64,000 nt of DNA. Source: Lateolabrax maculatus. Taxonomy: Eukaryota > Chordata > Actinopteri > Acropomatiformes > Lateolabracidae. The stretch lies in assembly GCA_031216445.1 (NCBI GenBank), contig CM062199.1, forward strand, positions 9,080,501 through 9,144,500, read 5' to 3'. The notes under the pieces were generated by a model. It searched no databases and was not told the DNA's origin. It saw only the letters and a program-made list of their open reading frames with translations. Made by a program: the position numbers and the translations under genes. Of this stretch, positions 60,251-61,979 are shown piece by piece; the first letter of the stretch is position 1; each line of letters opens with the position of its first letter.

Positions 60251-61979
60251 GCTCAGTCTTAACAGCCACAACTCTCTTCTACCACCCTTTTATCTCACCA
60301 TCTCCCTACTGAACTCCTGATTTAAAGATTGTTTTAGCCACCTCAGGAGGGAGGGGGCAGGAATTCACTGGAGCCTGAATAAGTTTCAGTGCGGTCTGTC
60401 TGTGATCTAAAGCCCTGTCTCCTGTTAAAGTCCATCCATCCGTTATCCACAGCCTTTTACAGTCTCCGGAAAACAGTCACTGTGATATTCAGCTTAATAT
60501 CCATTTCACAATACAGCACCATCAAGGTCTGTTTTGTGTTTCTGTCATCATGTCTGTCTTGAATTATTAAGAAAGGAAACCAAAGAGACTATCATACTTT
60601 ATTTTGGACATGTGTGCATATACTAGTGTGTGCATTTACAGTACAGTAATTTGAACATGTTGGCACCCGGTGTGTTGGGTGTGTGTCTGAGTGATGCATT
60701 TACACCTCAATGAGCTTGTGTGTGTGTGTGAACATTTGGTAATCGAGAAATCACCACTGCACCTACAAAACGTCTGTCTCTTACAAGAATCCCTATTTCA
60801 GATTTTCCAGGCAATTAGGTAATTGAGAGAGCAAATCAGTTTTGTAATTAGACAGGAATCGGAGCAGAAGAAAAACACATGAAACAAACTCTGTCCTTTC
60901 CTCTCTTCAGTGATACATGGGTTGGTTGGCATATTCTGGAAATGCTGTAAAGGATACTTTAGTGTAAAAAGCCCAACCATTCAGTCCACTACAGAAAGTG
61001 TATGTGTTTCCTCCCCTGGGATTGTACATCTAAAGTATGAATACTTTGCATGAAATTCAGCCTCCTGTCTGAGTTCAGTTTCTTCATTCATCATGTGATC
61101 TCAAAAGTTATTCCAAATCGTAGAATAATTCTTTATCTGTTCATTATTTAGTAGAATTTAATAACTATGTTGTTAGAAGACTCCTTAGACACCAGCTGCA
61201 AATTTTCACATTACTCCCACGATCCTCTTTTTTAGATAGCACTAAATGTCATTACCATGGATGTACTATGGGACTTGACAATACACAAACTGCACTTTAT
61301 TTACTGGTGACTCATCAATAGTGTGATGGGGATTTGTATACCACTGCACCAGCTCTGCTCATTAGCCTCTCTTAATAAAGCTGTGATGCTGTATAGATTA
61401 GTTGTTCTTTACTGGTTTGGCTTGCAGCTCCTTTAAAAGAAAAACTATGCATCCTTGTATCCCCTGATGTGAGGCACACATGTATGTTGGGGAACTCTGA
61501 CACAAACCAACAATTCCTTTCTGCTGTTTTCAGACTGTTCCATCTGAGTTAGTCAGACTAACAACTACAAGTATTCATAACAACAAAACCGCAATTAATT
61601 CATAAATAAATATTATTCACACATTATGGAAGGAATATATTTTTCAAAGCCCTTTAATCACCTTGAGACCTTCAGAAGTCATCTCGCAGCCACCTTGGGG
61701 GCTCTCAACCCTCAGATTGTGACTCACTGATATGGAAAATAGAAAATCCATTACTATTTTACACCTCTGACCTTCACCTTTCTTTTCTGCCCTGTATTGC
61801 AGCGGTACAATGTGGTAACCCAGCTACACCTGTTCATGGCCGTATTTCCCGTGTGGATGGCACAACTTTCTCCCACTCCATCGTGTATTCTTGTATGGAG
61901 GGATATTTCCTTACTGGCTTGCCCACACGCCAGTGTCTGGCAAATGGCACGTGGTCTGGCTCGGCTCCAAACTGCACAC
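5627..61979 (+). CDS. csmd3: csmd3, internal part (27 exons; CUB 10 to Sushi 23)
   Basis: This is the spliced coding region of a CSMD3 orthologue, a giant single-pass membrane protein whose extracellular part is built of CUB and Sushi (CCP) domains. The family is neuronal and linked to dendrite and synapse development and to complement regulation; that is family knowledge, not seen here. The 27 exons sum to 4113 nt with no stop. The order is the end of CUB 10, Sushi 10, then CUB/Sushi pairs 11 to 14, then Sushi 15 to 23. Residues below count along this partial product: CUB 10 about 1-70, Sushi 10 71-138, CUB 11 139-247, Sushi 11 248-310, CUB 12 311-419, Sushi 12 420-482, CUB 13 483-590, Sushi 13 591-655, CUB 14 656-767, Sushi 14 768-830, then one Sushi per exon. 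Every domain boundary is a phase-1 intron. The paralogue call rests on remembered csmd3-specific stretches such as GVSRNWNHP and SKIEHGNFT. Confidence 0.93.
5741..6325 (+). other. csmd3: Intron within CUB 10
   Basis: 585 nt, AT-rich, donor GTAAAA and acceptor AATTTAG. Nothing else was recognised. Confidence 0.85.
6326..6421 (+). CDS. csmd3: csmd3 exon 2 of window: CUB 10, C-terminal part
   Basis: A 96-nt exon, phase 1 at both ends, donor G|GTAAGA. With the previous exon it restores Gly at the junction. It encodes GETLPLSSGNKITLKF and ends GFHFVYQ, the hydrophobic last strand that closes CSMD CUB domains. One N-glycosylation sequon (Asn-Gly-Thr) is present. The acceptor TTTGGAATTTAG is a rather short pyrimidine tract. 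Confidence 0.94.
6422..6800 (+). other. csmd3: Intron between CUB 10 and Sushi 10
   Basis: 379 nt. The last 120 nt are strongly C/T-rich and serve as the polypyrimidine tract before the acceptor TATCCCTAG. Open frames running from here into the next exon are read-through of that tract. Confidence 0.85.
6801..7004 (+). CDS. csmd3: csmd3 exon 3 of window: Sushi 10
   Basis: A 204-nt exon, phase 1-1, donor G|GTAAGA. It starts with the linker AVPRTSATQ and encodes one complete Sushi domain: Cys at CSSVPEPRF, FECSPGY, AIRCEAV and PTCV, plus the core Trp of AQWNGT. All four disulfide cysteines and the tryptophan are present. The linker sequence is shared by CSMD1 and CSMD3 at this point, which anchors the domain number. 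The sequon NGT is present. Confidence 0.95.
7060..7089. repeat. (CA)n microsatellite
   Basis: About 15 CA units, 55 nt downstream of the exon 3 donor. CA repeats at such a distance can act as intronic splicing enhancers or silencers in other genes; that role is inference here. Confidence 0.95.
7660..8280. repeat. Probable dispersed repeat, fish type
   Basis: Two stretches look like pieces of a dispersed element I remember from spiny-rayed fish genomes: an ACAGCGCCACTTTATGGAG region near 7693, and an AAGTGGTGGTTCGGATTTTT region near 8200. No terminal repeats or target duplication could be fixed. A repeat-library search would settle it. Confidence 0.4.
9690..9705. repeat. Poly-T tract
   Basis: An uninterrupted run of T in the intron before CUB 11. 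It could be the poly-A tail of an antisense retrocopy, but nothing recognisable lies next to it. Confidence 0.7.
12583..12618. repeat. (CT)n tract before the CUB 11 acceptor
   Basis: C/T dinucleotide repeats with one CCCTT interruption, ending 37 nt upstream of the exon at 12656. This tract contributes to the polypyrimidine region. Confidence 0.9.
12656..12780 (+). CDS. csmd3: csmd3 exon 4 of window: CUB 11, N-terminal part
   Basis: A 125-nt exon, entering in phase 1 and leaving in phase 0, so it cannot be skipped alone without a frameshift. Acceptor TTGCCTAG, donor CAA|GTGAGA. It encodes PCGGVLTDRRGTILSPGYP, then NCAWKISVPEGAGIQ. This is the standard CSMD CUB opening, with the first cysteine pair (CGG and NCAW) present. 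Confidence 0.95.
12970..13066 (+). CDS. csmd3: csmd3 exon 5 of window: CUB 11, middle part
   Basis: A 97-nt exon, phase 0 to phase 1, following the shortest intron of the window (189 nt, 12781-12969). Acceptor CCCTTTCAG, donor G|GTACAA. It encodes IQVVTFATEHNWDSLDFFDG and PRLGSYSG. The Glu of ATE, the Asp of NWD and the Asp of FDG fit the three acidic ligands of a calcium-binding CUB domain. Confidence 0.94.
13067..14379 (+). other. csmd3: Intron within CUB 11
   Basis: 1313 nt, AT-rich, with no recognised repeat or open frame of interest. The acceptor is TATAATACAG. Confidence 0.8.
14380..14484 (+). CDS. csmd3: csmd3 exon 6 of window: CUB 11, C-terminal part
   Basis: A 105-nt exon, phase 1-1, donor G|GTATGA. 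It encodes TTIPQLLNSTSNNLYLTF, then SDISVSAAGFHLEYT, the last two strands of the CUB fold. An NST sequon is present. This stretch is almost unchanged in all vertebrate CSMD3 sequences I remember. Confidence 0.95.
15596..15793 (+). repeat. Degenerate direct repeat, period about 150 nt
   Basis: The stretch beginning CCACTGTTGAGAACGACTTC at 15596 resembles the stretch beginning CTACTGCTGAGAATCACTTC near 15746, both running into a CAGTCAG motif and a T/C-rich end. The similarity is by eye, roughly three quarters of positions. Confidence 0.45.
17508..18371 (-). mobile_element. Degenerate Penelope-like retroelement with inverted flanking repeats
   Basis: The minus strand from about 18136 to 17915 reads as the end of a Penelope-like protein (GIY-YIG endonuclease), followed by a 3' untranslated part and a repeat ending near 17508. 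A second copy of that terminal repeat lies at 18151-18371 in the opposite orientation. The two share a motif of the form GAAGGCAAGATNGTTGAAAA and then AATAAAGCATGGTGT. Penelope elements are known for flanking repeats in direct or inverted order, often with hammerhead-ribozyme-like cores. The copies are diverged and the reverse transcriptase part is missing. Confidence 0.75.
17915..18136 (-). pseudogene. Penelope-like element GIY-YIG endonuclease remnant
   Basis: On the minus strand the frame encodes a GIY-YIG-like start (GIYLLTCPCGKRY), then RELKQRIAERKRAIR and FPVAAHFLEINHAVLKYMGIE, and stops with TAA at 17917-17915. This order, including the Cys-Pro-Cys-Gly insert after the Tyr motif, is what I know of Penelope-like endonucleases. 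An in-frame TGA sits at 18070-18068, just after the Arg-Tyr, where a Val-Gly-Lys-Thr segment is normally found. A short deletion there is likely. The upstream reverse transcriptase is absent, so this is a dead fragment. Confidence 0.75.
19535..19598. repeat. Inverted repeat, 26-nt arms, 12-nt loop
   Basis: Left arm 19535-19560 (TGCATTGTGCTTTGATGTCA and six further bases) is the reverse complement of 19573-19598 with one mismatch. In RNA that mismatch would be a G:U pair. The AAAGCACAAT motif recurs once more right after the right arm. Confidence 0.85.
19632..19669 (+). repeat. Tandem duplication, 19-nt unit
   Basis: GCTTTCATGAATTGCGTCT is followed at once by a second copy differing only in the last base. 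It lies 33 nt beyond the hairpin at 19535-19598. Confidence 0.9.
21142..21260 (+). CDS. csmd3: csmd3 exon 7 of window: Sushi 11, first part
   Basis: A 119-nt exon, phase 1 to 0, donor CAG|GTAGGT. The acceptor GTGTCCTAAG has a weak pyrimidine tract. It encodes AIGLDSCPEP, then NGQKVGERNTVGDMVSFQC and DQGFSLQ, the first two Sushi cysteines. Sushi 11 is one of only two Sushi domains here split over two exons. Confidence 0.94.
21261..22493 (+). other. csmd3: Intron within Sushi 11
   Basis: 1233 nt. A GT-rich stretch lies near 21530-21600 and a poly-T run at 22428-22438. No other feature was recognised. Confidence 0.8.
22494..22563 (+). CDS. csmd3: csmd3 exon 8 of window: Sushi 11, last part
   Basis: At 70 nt this is the shortest exon of the window, phase 0 to 1, acceptor TTGAACAG, donor G|GTAATG. 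It encodes GNAYITCMPGPVRRWNYP and ends with the fourth cysteine. The Cys-Met-Pro-Gly and Arg-Arg-Trp-Asn-Tyr-Pro motifs are typical of this repeat in the CSMD family. Confidence 0.94.
22564..24357 (+). other. csmd3: Intron between Sushi 11 and CUB 12
   Basis: 1794 nt, with a (CA)n run at 23110-23149 and many scattered CA-rich words up to 24200. No coding exon was supported. Confidence 0.8.
23110..23149. repeat. (AC)n microsatellite
   Basis: About 20 uninterrupted AC units. Confidence 0.97.
24358..24474 (+). CDS. csmd3: csmd3 exon 9 of window: CUB 12, N-terminal part
   Basis: A 117-nt exon, phase 1-1, acceptor CTCCCTCAG. It encodes QCGGSMTDFSGVILSPGFPG, then LDCSWRVQLPIGFG. The paired cysteines are present. 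The donor is a weak G|GTTTGT, followed by a T/C-rich intron of only 313 nt. The segment MTDFSGVILSPGFPGNY is one of the better paralogue markers for CSMD3. Confidence 0.94.
24475..24787 (+). other. csmd3: Short intron within CUB 12
   Basis: 313 nt, with a long T/C-rich part from 24490 to 24605. The acceptor GTTTTTTAG follows a strong pyrimidine tract. Confidence 0.85.
24788..24997 (+). CDS. csmd3: csmd3 exon 10 of window: CUB 12, C-terminal two thirds
   Basis: A 210-nt exon, the longest of the window, phase 1-1, donor G|GTGAGG. It encodes IHLQFMNFSTEPVHDYLEVR, then STTHETTLFFHSDYSQN and GFHIVYQ. The first two acidic calcium ligands of a CUB domain are present (STE, HDY). The third position reads Arg-Ser-Gly rather than Asp-Gly, as I remember for human CSMD3, so calcium binding by this domain is doubtful. 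Confidence 0.95.
25229..25397 (+). mobile_element. MITE-like element, 3' part (family copy 3)
   Basis: This matches the 3' part of the copy ending at 57800: ACTAGATAAAC, then TGGGAGAGGAGCCAGATG, then TATCTGCCAGAGCAAA and a GGTTCCCAG end. It finishes with CCAGGCTAG, the reverse complement of the CTAGCCTGG that begins the copy at 57433, so the family has short terminal inverted repeats. The 5' part is missing here. Confidence 0.7.
25431..25510 (+). repeat. Perfect tandem duplication, 40-nt unit
   Basis: The 40 bases 25431-25470 (starting AAAAGCTAATGTGGAAAAGA) are repeated without change at 25471-25510. The absence of differences means the duplication is recent. It begins 33 nt after the end of the MITE-like piece. 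Confidence 0.97.
25818..26006 (+). CDS. csmd3: csmd3 exon 11 of window: Sushi 12
   Basis: A 189-nt exon, phase 1-1, acceptor TTCTTCCCAG, donor G|GTGACT. It encodes a complete Sushi: RCPDPRPFRNG, SFECLPGYTLLG, LTCLHGVSRNWNHPIPRC. All four cysteines and the tryptophan are present. GVSRNWNHP matches CSMD3 better than CSMD1 or CSMD2 as remembered. Confidence 0.95.
26007..27058 (+). other. csmd3: Intron between Sushi 12 and CUB 13
   Basis: 1052 nt. Open frames exist on both strands near 26570-26920 but have no recognisable family and no codon or homology support. Nothing else was seen. Confidence 0.75.
27059..27236 (+). CDS. csmd3: csmd3 exon 12 of window: CUB 13, N-terminal part
   Basis: A 178-nt exon, phase 1 to phase 2, acceptor CCCTCTAG, donor TG|GTAAGT. 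The split codon TG|G is the Trp of VWDG. It encodes LCGGNITSMNGTIYSPGHP, DCMWIVRVPPGYGIYINF and NTEPIYDYITV. There are three N-glycosylation sequons (NIT, NGT, NFS). The acidic ligands TEP and YDY are kept, with the third (WDG) across the junction. Confidence 0.95.
28074..28102. repeat. (CT)n microsatellite
   Basis: About 14 TC units within a longer pyrimidine stretch to 28130. Confidence 0.95.
28510..28552. repeat. (AT)n microsatellite
   Basis: About 20 AT units, near-uninterrupted from 28515. Self-complementary, so cruciform-prone. Confidence 0.95.
29576..29956 (-). pseudogene. Non-LTR retrotransposon (LINE) reverse transcriptase remnant
   Basis: The minus strand reads VDEIHPEMLKGLNVV near 29945, then KAFTYLCAMLLNEGTMSSETDKW, then LSLKVRISIYR, and in another frame DIWEELKVDLLL followed by EEVAENGW. 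This follows the order of a fish LINE reverse transcriptase: VDEI-PEML block, F-YLG block, L-K-SIY block and C-terminal DIWEEL block. The catalytic Tyr-x-Asp-Asp part is deleted and the frame shifts. The clade was not assigned. The copy is dead. Confidence 0.65.
30388..30446 (+). repeat. SINE/LINE-tail-like repeat remnant
   Basis: CCATCCATACATTTTCTAAA, then CTTTTATCCTTCCAGGGTCG and GGGGCTGAAGCCTACT. This resembles a very common fish repeat tail with the words CATTTTCT, CTTATCC, AGGGTCG and GGGGCTGGAGCC. The call is by memory of the motif. Confidence 0.6.
30929..31074 (+). CDS. csmd3: csmd3 exon 13 of window: CUB 13, C-terminal part
   Basis: A 146-nt exon, phase 2 to 1, acceptor CTGTATCAG, donor G|GTAACC. 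It completes the split Trp and encodes DGPDQASPQIGQFSGNS, then ANQILIKFHSDFSTSGFF and LHYY. The Asp of WDG is the third acidic ligand of this CUB, so all three are present in CUB 13. Exons 12 and 13 are an asymmetric pair that keeps frame only when spliced together. Confidence 0.95.
31075..31598 (+). other. csmd3: Intron between CUB 13 and Sushi 13
   Basis: 524 nt, with a (CT)n run at 31487-31536 ending 60 nt before the acceptor. Confidence 0.85.
31487..31536. repeat. (CT)n microsatellite upstream of exon 14
   Basis: About 24 CT units with one TTT interruption near 31497. It is pyrimidine-rich and could bind PTB-type proteins; that effect is inference. Confidence 0.95.
31599..31679 (+). CDS. 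csmd3: csmd3 exon 14 of window: Sushi 13, first part
   Basis: An 81-nt exon, phase 1-1, acceptor TCCCCAACAG, donor G|GTTTGT. It encodes AYQLRTCQPPPPVANATILT and DDDEFEI. It carries the first cysteine of Sushi 13 and an NAT sequon. DDEFEIG is shared with human CSMD3 as remembered. Confidence 0.94.
31973..32057 (+). repeat. (AAT)n run with preceding AATTC-rich repeat
   Basis: Repeated CAATT words near 31975-31998 lead into GGGGCTTTATCGGCATGAG and then (AAT)n at 32020-32057. The CAATTCAATTC plus TTTAT-GGCATGA combination is a frequent fish repeat motif by memory. Confidence 0.6.
32418..32455. repeat. (GT)n microsatellite upstream of exon 15
   Basis: About 19 GT units ending 83 nt before the exon 15 acceptor. 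Confidence 0.97.
32496..32510 (+). promoter_or_regulatory. (TG)n run close to the exon 15 acceptor
   Basis: About seven TG units ending 28 nt upstream of the splice acceptor at 32537-32538, where a pyrimidine tract would normally sit. UG repeats next to a 3' splice site are bound by TDP-43 and CELF proteins in other vertebrate genes. Action here is inferred. Confidence 0.45.
32539..32652 (+). CDS. csmd3: csmd3 exon 15 of window: Sushi 13, second part
   Basis: A 114-nt exon, phase 1-1, acceptor CCTCACAG, donor G|GTTGGT. It encodes GDIIRYSCLPGFTLVG, ILTCRLGERLQMDG and PPLC. The three remaining cysteines are present. The usual core Trp of Sushi domains is absent (Gln-Met-Asp-Gly in its region), as I remember for human CSMD3. 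Both splice sites are weak. Since 114 is a multiple of three, skipping would remove half of the domain in frame. Confidence 0.93.
32653..38097 (+). other. csmd3: Intron between Sushi 13 and CUB 14
   Basis: 5445 nt. Near its start lies a 20-nt near-copy of the exon 15 end plus donor (32794-32813). There are poly-T runs near 36241 and 36460-36474. A minus-strand open frame at 36571-36834 has no recognisable family. The remaining sequence is AT-rich with nothing supported. Confidence 0.7.
32794..32813 (+). repeat. Copy of exon 15 end and donor site
   Basis: CCACTCTGCCAAGGTTGGTT repeats 32640-32659 (exon 15 end plus donor) with one change. An alternative donor here would add an in-frame TAA at about 32706, so it could only give a truncated product. 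Confidence 0.8.
38098..38286 (+). CDS. csmd3: csmd3 exon 16 of window: CUB 14, N-terminal part
   Basis: A 189-nt exon, phase 1-1, with a strong pyrimidine tract ending TTCTCCCAG and donor G|GTGGGT. It encodes VQCPAHEVRFDSTGVILSPG, MCSWLINVEKGYNITLHF and FQTEKEFDILEIFDG. CUB 14 starts with Cys-Pro-Ala instead of Cys-Gly-Gly, the family hallmark of this domain. All three acidic ligands are present (TEK, FDI, FDG). An NIT sequon is present. Confidence 0.95.
38287..38726 (+). other. csmd3: Intron within CUB 14
   Basis: 440 nt, ending with a (TG)17 run at 38672-38706 and only 20 nt of CTGTCTATCTCTGTGTTCAG before the exon. Confidence 0.9.
38672..38706 (+). repeat. (TG)n microsatellite abutting the exon 17 acceptor
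   Basis: About 17 TG units, the last 20 nt from the acceptor. It occupies the branch-point and polypyrimidine region. Confidence 0.97.
38727..38873 (+). CDS. csmd3: csmd3 exon 17 of window: CUB 14, C-terminal part
   Basis: A 147-nt exon, phase 1-1, donor G|GTGAGT (consensus). It encodes GPNIYSQSMASLSGDIETPF, then HQLLLRWSSDHGTNRRGFHI and RYV, closing the last CUB domain. The exon is a multiple of three, so skipping would delete the second half of CUB 14 in frame. Confidence 0.95.
38874..40181 (+). other. csmd3: Intron between CUB 14 and Sushi 14
   Basis: 1308 nt. The last 160 nt are T/C-rich. No repeat of note was seen. Confidence 0.8.
40182..40370 (+). CDS. csmd3: csmd3 exon 18 of window: Sushi 14
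   Basis: A 189-nt exon, phase 1-1, acceptor TCTATTGTAG, donor G|GTGAGC. It encodes MYCSTPDSPQHGFVVSQTGG, VRWACDRGYKLIG, AVCKKTTYG and AWDAPVPAC. All four cysteines and the Trp are present. It is markedly richer in G and C than the introns around it. This is the last Sushi to be paired with a CUB. Confidence 0.95.
40766..40785. repeat. (AC)n microsatellite
   Basis: About ten AC units. Confidence 0.9.
41737..41759. repeat. (TA)n microsatellite
   Basis: About eleven TA units following a short GTGTG run. Confidence 0.9.
41989..42030. repeat. Imperfect hairpin, 19-nt arms, 4-nt loop
   Basis: CTGGTATTGTGCATGCTAG (41989-42007) pairs with CTAGCATACATAATACCAG (42012-42030) around the loop TCAG, with two mismatches, one of them G:U in RNA. 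Confidence 0.85.
42501..42686 (+). CDS. csmd3: csmd3 exon 19 of window: Sushi 15
   Basis: A 186-nt exon, phase 1-1, acceptor TCACCTGCAG, donor G|GTGAAT. It encodes AVSCGVPSAPVNGGVL, RVTYFCNSGYRLSSKELTT and CQPDGTWSNHNKIPRC. This opens the Sushi-only run. SSKELTT and TWSNHNK match CSMD3 and differ from the CSMD1 and CSMD2 versions as remembered. Confidence 0.96.
42687..43585 (+). other. csmd3: Intron between Sushi 15 and Sushi 16
   Basis: 899 nt, ending in a T-dominated pyrimidine tract at 43541-43578. Nothing else was recognised. Confidence 0.85.
43586..43780 (+). CDS. csmd3: csmd3 exon 20 of window: Sushi 16
   Basis: A 195-nt exon, phase 1-1, acceptor TTGGCACAG. The donor A|GTGAGT splits an Ile codon with the next exon. 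It encodes VNMCPSLSSFSLDHGKWRI, NGSHYEYGTKIIFTC, PGYYRVG and WSWRNERPRC. The long first loop with HGKWRIVNGSHYEY is diagnostic of this repeat in CSMD3. The NGS sequon is present. Confidence 0.96.
43781..44597 (+). other. csmd3: Intron between Sushi 16 and Sushi 17
   Basis: 817 nt. An A-run at 44260-44271 and a C/T-rich last 130 nt. Minus-strand open frames here are low complexity. Confidence 0.85.
44598..44771 (+). CDS. csmd3: csmd3 exon 21 of window: Sushi 17
   Basis: A 174-nt exon, phase 1-1, acceptor TTATTCTAG, donor G|GTAAGC. It encodes IISCSDLPTPPNGKKIGTQ, AIFSCNLGYVLTGS, VRECLLSGLWSG and THCL. The four cysteines and the Trp are present. The second residue after the first Cys is Asp rather than the Glu of other species, a small change. 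Confidence 0.95.
44772..46319 (+). other. csmd3: Intron between Sushi 17 and Sushi 18
   Basis: 1548 nt, with no repeat or gene recognised. Confidence 0.8.
46320..46493 (+). CDS. csmd3: csmd3 exon 22 of window: Sushi 18
   Basis: A 174-nt exon, phase 1-1, acceptor CCATTTTACAG. The donor T|GTAAGT makes a Ser at the next junction. It encodes AGHCGVPEQIVNGQVIG, YRDTVVYQCNPGFRLIG and SVRICQQDHTWSGQLP. This is one of the most conserved Sushi domains of the family. Confidence 0.96.
46494..47304 (+). other. csmd3: Intron between Sushi 18 and Sushi 19
   Basis: 811 nt, with a GT/GC alternating tract at 46564-46609 and a 160-nt C/T-rich stretch at 47130-47275 before the acceptor. Confidence 0.85.
46564..46609. 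repeat. GT/GC alternating purine-pyrimidine tract
   Basis: GTGTGTGTG, TTTGTGTGTGTGTG, then GCGCGCGTGCACGTGTGT. The alternating GC core is of the kind that can adopt Z-DNA. It lies 71 nt after the exon 22 donor. Confidence 0.85.
47305..47478 (+). CDS. csmd3: csmd3 exon 23 of window: Sushi 19
   Basis: A 174-nt exon, phase 1-1, acceptor CAACTTCAG, donor G|GTATGG. It encodes VTCGHPGSPIYGRTTGDGF, VVRFSCNKGYTLEGPST, QCQASRQWSQQPPTC. All four cysteines and the Trp are present. SPIYGRT and the ANRQWS/ASRQWS region match CSMD3 as remembered. Confidence 0.95.
47479..50238 (+). other. csmd3: Intron between Sushi 19 and Sushi 20
   Basis: 2760 nt. A small inverted repeat GGGGAAAATA/TATTTTCCCC lies at about 48522-48557. 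Otherwise unremarkable, ending in a twelve-T run before TCATCCAG. Confidence 0.75.
50239..50424 (+). CDS. csmd3: csmd3 exon 24 of window: Sushi 20
   Basis: A 186-nt exon, phase 1-1, donor G|GTACAG. It encodes VVNCTDPGIPANSIRESKIE, HGNFTFGSVVFYDCNPGYY, LTCLPVGHWDKPLPEC. The inserted ESKIEHGNFT loop is seen in CSMD3 and differs in CSMD1 and CSMD2 as remembered. Two sequons (NCT, NFT) are present. Confidence 0.96.
50425..51453 (+). other. csmd3: Intron between Sushi 20 and Sushi 21
   Basis: 1029 nt with nothing recognised. The acceptor is CTGTCATGCAG. Confidence 0.8.
51454..51627 (+). CDS. csmd3: csmd3 exon 25 of window: Sushi 21
   Basis: A 174-nt exon, phase 1-1. It encodes EVDCGHPGTPPHGVMSGEKF, STVRYSCSGDRQLIG, LTCQLNGHWTGPLPHC. 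All four cysteines and the Trp are present. The donor is CAG|GTACAC: positions +4 and +5 are C and A instead of the usual A and G, and the donor opens directly into an ACACT pentanucleotide repeat. Confidence 0.95.
51629..51653 (+). repeat. (ACACT)n microsatellite at the exon 25 donor
   Basis: About five ACACT units starting at the second intron base region, so array changes could alter the 5' splice site. Confidence 0.9.
51744..51767. repeat. Perfect 24-nt palindrome
   Basis: TATGACACTGAT followed at once by ATCAGTGTCATA, with no spacer and no mismatch. Confidence 0.95.
51890..52190 (-). repeat. Probable dispersed repeat fragment
   Basis: On the minus strand the words GCTGTTGACAGTGGAATACT, GGGACATTATCCCTG, ATTCCATTACACTCTACAGT and CACATCTCAAAGCCTGGGG follow an order I remember from a common fish interspersed repeat. 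Element class is not assigned. Confidence 0.45.
52290..52896. mobile_element. Foldback element: 135-nt near-perfect inverted repeat
   Basis: Left arm 52290-52424 is the reverse complement of right arm 52762-52896 with three mismatches in 135 positions. The spacer is 337 nt and includes a (TA)n run at 52714-52748. The arms begin GAATCAAAGAGGAATGATGG and end CCTGTTCTAAAA. No target duplication was seen, and no protein is encoded. It may be a non-autonomous DNA transposon with long terminal inverted repeats or a local inverted duplication. Confidence 0.8.
52714..52748. repeat. (TA)n microsatellite in foldback spacer
   Basis: TA repeats interrupted by GTGTGTAAA. Confidence 0.85.
54148..55315. 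mobile_element. Element with TTAA-type ends and about 25-nt inverted termini
   Basis: The left end TTAAAGCTGGAGTACGGGAC is mirrored by the right end AAGTTCCAAACTCCAGCTTTAA. Both ends therefore read TTAA-AGCTGGAGT from outside. A TTAA duplication would suit a piggyBac-type element, and a three-base TAA duplication a Harbinger type. There is no transposase reading frame, so it is non-autonomous. It contains a partial copy of the 54456 MITE-like family, so it is either a host for a nested insertion or a composite. Confidence 0.65.
54456..54700 (+). mobile_element. MITE-like element, 5' part (family copy 1)
   Basis: CTAGTCTGGCATCGCCAGACT, containing a 19-nt imperfection-free hairpin, then GAACCTCTCAGTTCATT, TCGATTTCCAA and GTTATCAAC, all shared with the copy at 57433. 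Similarity fades after about 54700. It lies inside the TTAA-ended element. Confidence 0.75.
56643..56673. repeat. (AC)n microsatellite
   Basis: About 15 AC units within a CA-rich kilobase (56640-56930). Confidence 0.95.
57150..57400 (+). repeat. Pyrimidine-rich low-complexity stretch
   Basis: About 250 nt almost entirely of C and T (CTTTCTTCCTT and TCTGTC words). Open frames through it on both strands give low-complexity peptides and are not genes. Confidence 0.85.
57433..57800 (+). mobile_element. MITE-like element, nearly full length (family copy 2)
   Basis: It starts CTAGCCTGGCATCGCCAGAC and runs to a GGTTCCCAG end, so it overlaps copy 1 at its 5' part and copy 3 (25229-25397) at its 3' part. 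The full CCAGGCTAG end is degraded here. No protein is encoded. About 370 nt, which fits a MITE. Confidence 0.7.
58599..58781 (+). CDS. csmd3: csmd3 exon 26 of window: Sushi 22
   Basis: A 183-nt exon, phase 1-1, acceptor TGATTGCAG. The donor C|GTAAGG gives a Pro at the next junction. It encodes GDSADTCGDPGTPAHAS, VRFTCAVGHTLYGSAER, CFPNGTWSGRQPFC. All four cysteines, the Trp and an NGT sequon are present. The short GDSAD linker before the first Cys corresponds to the GDATG linker of human CSMD3 as remembered. Confidence 0.95.
58782..61802 (+). other. csmd3: Intron between Sushi 22 and Sushi 23
   Basis: 3021 nt with a (CT)n run at 60209-60247 inside a longer C/T-rich part (60055-60250). No exon or mobile element was recognised. 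Confidence 0.8.
60209..60247. repeat. (CT)n microsatellite
   Basis: About 19 CT units. Confidence 0.95.
61803..61979 (+). CDS. csmd3: csmd3 exon 27 of window: Sushi 23
   Basis: A 177-nt exon, phase 1-1, acceptor GTATTGCAG, donor C|GTGAGT. It encodes VQCGNPATPVHGRISRVDGT, SIVYSCMEGYFLTGLPTRQC and LANGTWSGSAPNC. All four cysteines and the Trp are present, with NGT and NCT sequons. It is the last exon in the window, and the next Sushi exon should begin downstream of 64000. Confidence 0.95.
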
